Shown: piece after piece, positions 58,760 through 64,000 of the stretch
Layout: each line of letters begins with the position of its first letter
Numbering within the stretch: the stretch's first letter is position 1
DNA from: Tetragonia tetragonoides
Lineage: Eukaryota; Streptophyta; Magnoliopsida; Caryophyllales; Aizoaceae
DNA length: 64,000 nt
NCBI GenBank assembly: GCA_038025085.1
Contig: CM076140.1
Location: forward strand, 15,520,001 to 15,584,000
Direction of reading: 5' to 3'
Program-made: the position numbers and the translations under genes
The notes under the pieces: generated by a model
What the model saw: only the letters and a program-made list of their open reading frames with translations
Database searches by the model: none
What the model was told of the DNA's origin: nothing

Positions 58760-60030
58760 ATGGTTTTGTGTTGCAGAAACATTTCAGCGGAACTATGGAC
58801 AACAGTTTGGAGAGGTCAATTTCAAGATATGCTTAAGATTGGTGAAGTTCTTTATACACTAATATTTGAACCTAAGTGATGCATATAATAATAAAATCAC
58901 GTATATCTGAATTCTTTTCATACAGATAGGAGTAAATTAGCTATGTAATGTCAGACAACTTACTTTAAGTCCTTCAATTCAATTGCTAAAATGTCTTCAT
59001 CAGAGCGTTTTGAATTCTAGTGTTGAAATTGACCTTTAGCAATGACTCTTCCTGAAGTTTGTTTGATTTATGTTTTACAGTCATGAAGGTTAATCTGATG
59101 GTTTGGTACTTGCAGAAACATTTTAGCGGAACTATGGACAACTGTTTGGAGATGTCAATTTGGTGGTGTGTTGTTTATAAGGTATGGAATTCTCTATTAC
59201 AGTGTATTTGATTAACTAATTCTAATTCCATTCTTCCCTTGCACATTTCAAGATATGCTTAGGATTGGGGAAGTTCTTTATACACTAATATTAGCAACCT
59301 AAGTGATTGGTGCTGGCAGGAACATTTCAGCGGAACTATGGACAACAGTTTGGAGAGGTCTATTTCAAGATATGCTTAAGATTGGTGAAGTTCTTTATAC
59401 ACTAATATTTGAACCTAAGTGATGCATATAATAATAAAATCACGTATATCTGAATTATTTTCATACAGATAAGAATAAAATAGTTATGTAAAGTCAGACA
59501 ACTTAATTTAAGTCCTTTAATTCAATTGCTAAAATGTCTTCATCAGATCCTTTTGAATTCTAGTGTTGAACTTGATCTTCAGCAATGACTCTTCCTAAAG
59601 TTTGTTTGTTTTAAGTTTTACAGTCATGAAGGTTAATCTGATGGTTTGGTACTTGCAGGAATATTTTAGCGGAACTATGGACAACCGTTTGGAGATGTCA
59701 ATTTGGCGGTGTGTTGTTTATAAGGTAAGGAATCCTCTATTACAGTGTATTTGGTTAACTAATTCTAATTCCATTCTTCCGTTGCACATTTCAAGATATG
59801 CTTAGGATTGGGGAAGTTCTTTATACACTAATATTAGCAACCTAAGTGATGCATATAACAAAATCACGTATATCTGAATTCTTTTCATAAAGATACAAAT
59901 AAAATAACTATGAAAAGTCATACAACTTACTTCAAGTCCTCCAATTCAATTGTTAAAGTGTCTATATCAGAGCCTTTTGAATTCTTGTGTTGAACTTCAC
60001 CTTCAGCAATGAGTCTTCCAATAACATCTT
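58760..60030. repeat. Tandem repeats duplicating an RPA exon
   Basis: A unit of about 540 bp occurs about 2.3 times. It contains CAGAAACATTTTAGCGGAAC, TTTATACACTAATATT, AATCACGTATATCTGAATTC and a copy of the VIGRLIAEGEVQ exon. Exon copies lie at about 58960-59060, 59497-59600 and 59932-60027; only the last lacks the internal TAG. Confidence 0.88.
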
Positions 60031-60567
60031 CAAAAAAAAGTGTTAGGAGTGACAAATATTAGATGGAAGGGTGGTTGTACTATTGTCAGGGATTTTAATG
60101 GCACAAAAAGATAGAAAACATGCACCTGTAAGGATGTAATTTTTGTTCAGCCGCAAGAGAAGCTTATCAAATTCATAGTAGTCAAACTTATGCATGGGGA
60201 TGTTGCTGGACTCCTCATTCACACACTTGACTACTGTGTTGGCATAAAATTCTATCATATCTTTGTTGTCGCTCACAATTCGGTAACACTCCTTATTCTT
60301 GACAAAAGCAAAGTTCTTGAAGATGTACACTTGACCTTCATCAAGCGTCCCGCGGAACCGGTGCGCAAAAGATGATTTTATAACCGCATGAATGTAAGAG
60401 GACTATTGTTTCCCAAGACACCCAAAAAAAAATTACAATGACAGTTAGCCAAAAAAAAAAATCATAATTAGTGGGATGATCTCACAATCAATAGTGTTTT
60501 TTAGAACATATATCGAGATAAAAATAATTACAATGAAACAATTAGAGGGATTGAGTTCATCTCATAA

Positions 60568-62000
60568 TCAATAGTTTTATAAATATATATACCTTCTCAT
60601 GAATGAGTACCAATTCTGTGCTCAGCAATTGGTTGTTGTTTCTAGAGTTCAATAAATCCCATAGCCTTGATACCCTTACTTTCAACGATGTGCTTGGTGT
60701 TTGTTATTACTTTTGTTTCTCTCAGTTTGTTGCTATTGTATTTCAATCTGGGTGTTTATTTTAGCTGCAAATATGTTTTAAATATTTGTTGTTGTTGGTT
60801 TAGATGTGCCATGGTTTGTAGTACCATTTTGAGGGGAGGTATAACCTTGTCAAATCCATCACTCTAAATCTCTGATTCAGCAAGCTGGGCTTAGGTTCAT
60901 ATGAGGATTGGACCTTATGTTTGTGCTGAATAGAAGTTCAGGTAATTTGGCTTTTTCTTCTCTCCTAATAATGATGAATATTTCCTCCAAAAGGTAGAAA
61001 AGAATCAGACTAAATAAATTTCTTCTGTAGATTTCCAAAAGGAGCAAATTATCATCAATGAAGCATGCAGCTTTTGTAGTGGAGCATGCCGATTCATTTT
61101 TCTGGCTCCTTACTCCCAGCCCTGAGGTAAAGACAGGTTGCAATGGGCTTGAGGTTCGTTATTAATTTAGTGTTTATCTCAATTTCTTGTGTTTGTGTCT
61201 TAGATCTAGGCTTTTCCCTGAGCCTGGCCAAAGTAATCATTCTTGTTGCACATTCAAACTACTTTTTTAAGGTTTAAATTCTTGTTTTTGAGGATGGTAA
61301 TATTATTAACAATACCTTTTTCTTTATTTTCCTTTTTAATGGTTTTGTTATGTAGTACTATTTTCAGTGGACCTTATGTTTGCTGAATGGCACTTCTGGT
61401 ATTTGTTCATTAACTTCTCTCTTTTTTTTACTATGATATTTCTTCCTAAAGCACTATATCTTGCTTTTTTAGATTTTCCTACTGCTTATTGATGCTTTAT
61501 CTCTTTTCCGGAACGACAATGGTATCATAAGTAGATTTCACAGTTATTTGGTTAATTGTTCATGGATATACTGAATCATGATTGAAGTGTAATCATATGG
61601 TGAAGAGTCATGCTAGCTAAGGAGATTTAGATACGGATGGTACAACTTCAGTTGTTGAACCCACCTGACCAGTTAACAGTAGAATTGCCTTGAATACATC
61701 AACTTCAGAACAGATAGTGGGCCTTTCAAAGTTAGTTCATATCCCTTCTAAAATATGGAGGTTTTCAAGTTCTCAAATACATTTAACTTCTTGTGGAATT
61801 GAGATGGTTTATTAATTATATTACTTCCCCCCAAGGTTACCAAAATGAAAAAAATTTAGAGAGATTCAGTCCATCTCATAATCAATAGTTTTATAAATAT
61901 ATGTACCTTCTCATCAATGAGTACCATTCTGTGCTCAGCAATTGGTTGTTGTTTCTAGAGTTCAATACATCCCATAGCCTTGATACTCTTACTTTCAAGC
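60568..62000. repeat. Direct repeat of about 120 bp flanking a 1.2-kb insert
   Basis: 60568-60686 and 61877-62000 are near-identical (ATAATCAATAGTTTTATAAA through CCTTGATAC-CTTACTTTCAA) and contain the RPA OB-fold exon. The DNA between them holds the beta-galactosidase fragment. Confidence 0.9.
60815..60955 (+). pseudogene. Captured beta-galactosidase (GH35) exon fragment
   Basis: On the + strand, 60828-60866 reads FEGRYNLVKSITL. After an 8-nt extra stretch IQQAGL follows, and then, 1 nt out of frame, HMRIGPYVCAE (60898-60930) with TAG where the conserved Trp would be. This order is the well-conserved FEGRYDLVKFIKLIQQAGLY...RIGPYVCAEWNFG region of plant GH35 beta-galactosidases. Two indels and a stop make it non-functional. 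It is antisense to the Helitron genes. A shorter echo (TGTAGTACTATTTTCAGTGG then ACCTTATGTTTGCTGAATGG) is at 61351-61390. Confidence 0.75.
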
Positions 62001-62070
62001 TGTTGTTTTTGGCTTCAGGATCCAGTTGGTCGATGAAGGAGAATTTGTCGCCAGATTTTGCAAGTCTACG

Positions 62071-62142
62071 CCTACATATTCAGATACAGAGATTAGTGAT
62101 AAGCCGCCTACATATTCAGACACAGAGATTAGTGATAAGCAA
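62071..62142. repeat. 36-bp tandem duplication at an RPA splice acceptor
   Basis: CCTACATATTCAGATACAGA-GATTAGTGATAAG and its neighbour CCTACATATTCAGACACAGA-GATTAGTGATAAG duplicate the acceptor of RPA exon 2. Only the proximal copy keeps the frame open. Confidence 0.85.
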
Positions 62143-62593
62143 TAGGTTGGAGATTACAAGGATGGGCATGTTGACAAAAGTACCTTGGAGTGGACATCAT
62201 GGATGAAGAGTTTAGTCAGATGGCTCAATCTAGGGCTTTAGTTTTTTAGAATGGAGGAAGCAGAAAGTGAAAGTGTGGGAGAACTCTTCCCTATTTATAT
62301 AGTTTTATATGCGTGTAATTAAGCTGGGTTGGATTTATTAGGGAAATAACTCTCAGGCAATTAACACATGCAACTAATATAGATATATGGAAGGCCTATG
62401 TATAACTGTTAAATTAGAAACGTGGTTATTGAAAAGTCTGACTAAAGCAATTGTGTTTGTGGATGTTAAGGAATCTGACTAAAGCAATTGAATAATGCGC
62501 TGAGCAGGCAAGGTGAGGAGTTTCTGATTGGAGTTATAAGTTGGCAGCCAATGGATAATTGCCAAGTGTCCAAACAGCAACTGTGATGATTCA

Positions 62594-62596
<3 letters not shown>

Positions 62597-62649
<53 letters not shown>
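62597..62649. repeat. (AT)n microsatellite at the proposed Helitron 5' end
   Basis: About 26 AT units immediately inside the proposed TC terminus. Confidence 0.9.
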
Positions 62650-62652
<3 letters not shown>

Positions 62653-63907
62653 TTATCTTTTGTTATGGAATCTTTAGAGGACACCTTTGACCTTCAACTT
62701 TCACCCAGTGATTAAGTACAAGTCATTCAGTTATTATTTTCCAATTTTTAATAATTATCAAGTAATGCTCTAACTAGCTAAAAAAAATCGTCTTTACCAT
62801 AAGGGTAATAATTCAATTTTTTTATTTTTTATTGTTCTTCGAGCCTCTTCTAAAACTAGGGCGTGCCCTACATGACCGCATGAACCCAACACGACGGGCC
62901 ATGTTTGGATCAGACAGGCCTTTATAAAGATTCAAGATGACACAAAATTCGCCGATCACAGGCACGTCACATACAGCACGACACTGCCTCAACGCATGAT
63001 GGGTCACACAAATACGGTCTAATCAAGTACTGTCCGAACCAATAACCATCTAAACACATAAACCAACCATCAATATAAATTTTCAAGTTGCCTTTTTCAC
63101 TTATTTGTTTTTGGAAGATAATTTTCAAATTTGTTGAGGAAATTGGATATTAAATTCTGACTTCCTTCTAAATTATATATTGTACAACCCGGCGTTATTA
63201 CAACATAAGCAAGCACATCACGAATTAGTACATGGTGGAAGTCAAACAAATCTATTTCTGTCTAAAAAGCTATGTAGGGACATTATGGTCATTTCGGAGA
63301 TTTCAACCTCATGAGGCTATCATCATGACAGCGTGCAAATTTCGCCATAATTTTCCTTACATGAGCCCACCGCTCTGCATTTTTTTTTACGTTTTTTTCT
63401 TCTTTTGTTCGACTAGTACCGCAATACTGCCCTGGCTAGAGATACTCTCAGACAGCATGGGTAGCGCACAACACTTTTGTACTCCTATTTTTGTTAGAGT
63501 CTCGATAAGTTCGATAGGAATCCGACCCCCACCCCTACATCGCGAATTGTTTTCATTAGTTTATATATAATTTTTTGTTAGAATTTATAGTCTCCCGCAC
63601 CTTTCCGCCCACTCATGATTTCCATGTTTTACCTTCACTCCTTTTTAATTGGAAAATCTTGCGTCTGCCACTGAATATTGGAAATCACTACCCCTAACCA
63701 CTTGAGCATATTTTAACTAGAAGAATAGAACATCCACATTAAAATTACTAAATGCTAAATACCGCAACAAACTGAAATTACTTTTTGAATGCAGGAGCAA
63801 TTTTGATTAAATCCAGCTTGTTGGAGTTTTAAAATCGTTTGCAATAATGTGTTTTCATCATTATATATATAGCGTTATGACAATTATAAAAATTTTAAAA
63901 AAAATAA

Positions 63908-63946
<39 letters not shown>

Positions 63947-64000
63947 AAATGATTTAAATACAAAGGCGACATGTATCCGTTTTCAAAAAGTCTTGTCTAA
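62653..64000. other. Intergenic, nothing recognised
   Basis: AT-rich DNA with a slightly GC-richer patch at 62850-63030 (repeated ACGAC/GGGC words, possibly an eroded transposon) and (ATT)n at 63906-63944. No gene is supported. Confidence 0.45.

Larger units (their letters stand above)
57321..62200 (-). pseudogene. RPA1-like (replication protein A) gene with duplicated exons
   Basis: Encodes pieces of the large RPA subunit, a single-stranded DNA-binding protein often carried by plant Helitrons. Exon 1 62200-62184 (MMSTPR); exon 2 from 62071 (RLAKSGDKFSFIDQLDPE, VRVSRLWD) is frameshifted by a 1-nt loss. A second, in-frame copy of that OB-fold exon is at 60686-60593 (LLSTELVLIHEK). Then 60402-60126 (FRGTLDEGQVYIFKNFAF, DUF223-type OB fold), 60027-59937 (VIGRLIAEGEVQHKNSKG), 58605-58482 (VKVTLWGKAVEQYQMEK), 58395-58322, and a C-terminal zinc-ribbon OB fold (WYYVSCLDCKKKL, FWCNQCNK, 58010-57858), 57809-57570 and 57566-57321 (C-term KKRKFK). 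A stop near 58206 and an out-of-phase junction argue for decay. A TATA motif lies at 62291-62301. Confidence 0.8.
42369..62652 (-). mobile_element. Large Helitron (about 20 kb), RepHel decayed
   Basis: The 3' terminus on the - strand is CGTGCATCGCACGG hairpin, short spacer, CTAG, then T (A at 42368 on +). The proposed 5' terminus is TCTAATATATATAT at 62652, preceded by A on the - strand (T at 62653 on +), giving the A|T insertion site typical of Helitrons. All element genes lie on the - strand in the order RPA-like, small gene, F-box-like, RepHel. A beta-galactosidase fragment lies on +. The 3' end is supported by similarity to the termini at 11302, 13283 and 15965; the 5' end is the weaker inference. 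The element also holds several tandem duplications. Confidence 0.6.

Overview
The window is nuclear DNA of a flowering plant, most likely a eudicot. The evidence is GT-AG introns of 80 bp to 2 kb, AT-rich intergenic DNA, long (ATT)n, (AT)n and (GA)n tracts, plant-type LINE, SINE, LTR and Helitron remains, and one typical plant gene. A Caryophyllales source is only a weak impression from the style of the small repeats. I see no rRNA, tRNA, CRISPR array, organellar or bacterial features.

Only one host gene looks intact: a seven-exon WAT1-related (UMAMIT, nodulin MtN21, EamA-type) transporter at 24112-29307 on the + strand, encoding 370 aa. Its large second intron carries at least two small DNA transposons. 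Almost everything else is mobile DNA.

Layout. 1-5 kb holds small TIR elements, a foldback element and a Copia-like LTR. 5.46-8.06 kb is a solo LTR of a large LTR family with a 5-bp target-site duplication (TSD). 8.7-9.0 kb is a SINE-like insertion with a perfect 17-bp TSD. 11.3-19.2 kb is a head-to-tail array of non-autonomous Helitrons on the - strand, one of which contains a second solo LTR. 19.4 and 22.3-23.0 kb are 5'-truncated LINEs carrying the RNase H domain. 20.4-21.3 kb and many other places hold small TIR elements with low-complexity interiors. 33.2-38.6 kb is one such element interrupted by a truncated Ty3/gypsy-type retrotransposon (5' LTR, PBS, a 329-codon upstream ORF and part of gag).

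The largest structure is an inferred 20-kb Helitron on the - strand at about 42369-62652. It has a 3' hairpin plus CTAG terminus and a TC 5' terminus, and it encodes a decayed RepHel (HUH Rep plus Pif1-type helicase). It also holds an RPA1-like gene with duplicated exons, a two-exon F-box-like gene with its own TATA box, a small unidentified two-exon gene, and a captured fragment of a plant beta-galactosidase. RepHel has at least four premature stops, a frameshift and an internal deletion that removes the Walker A motif, so this copy is not autonomous. Its 3' terminus resembles those of the small Helitrons at 11-16 kb, so they may share a replication machinery.

A recurring theme is a set of TIR families with TTA/TAA target duplications and related ends (GGGC-TGTTCTTTTC type). 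Their interiors are unrelated low-complexity arrays: AACTGG, CTGAACTGAA, GGAACGG, CCACTGATT, or complementary AAC/GTT and AAT/ATT tracts. Several insertions can be confirmed against unoccupied copies of the same host repeat inside this window.
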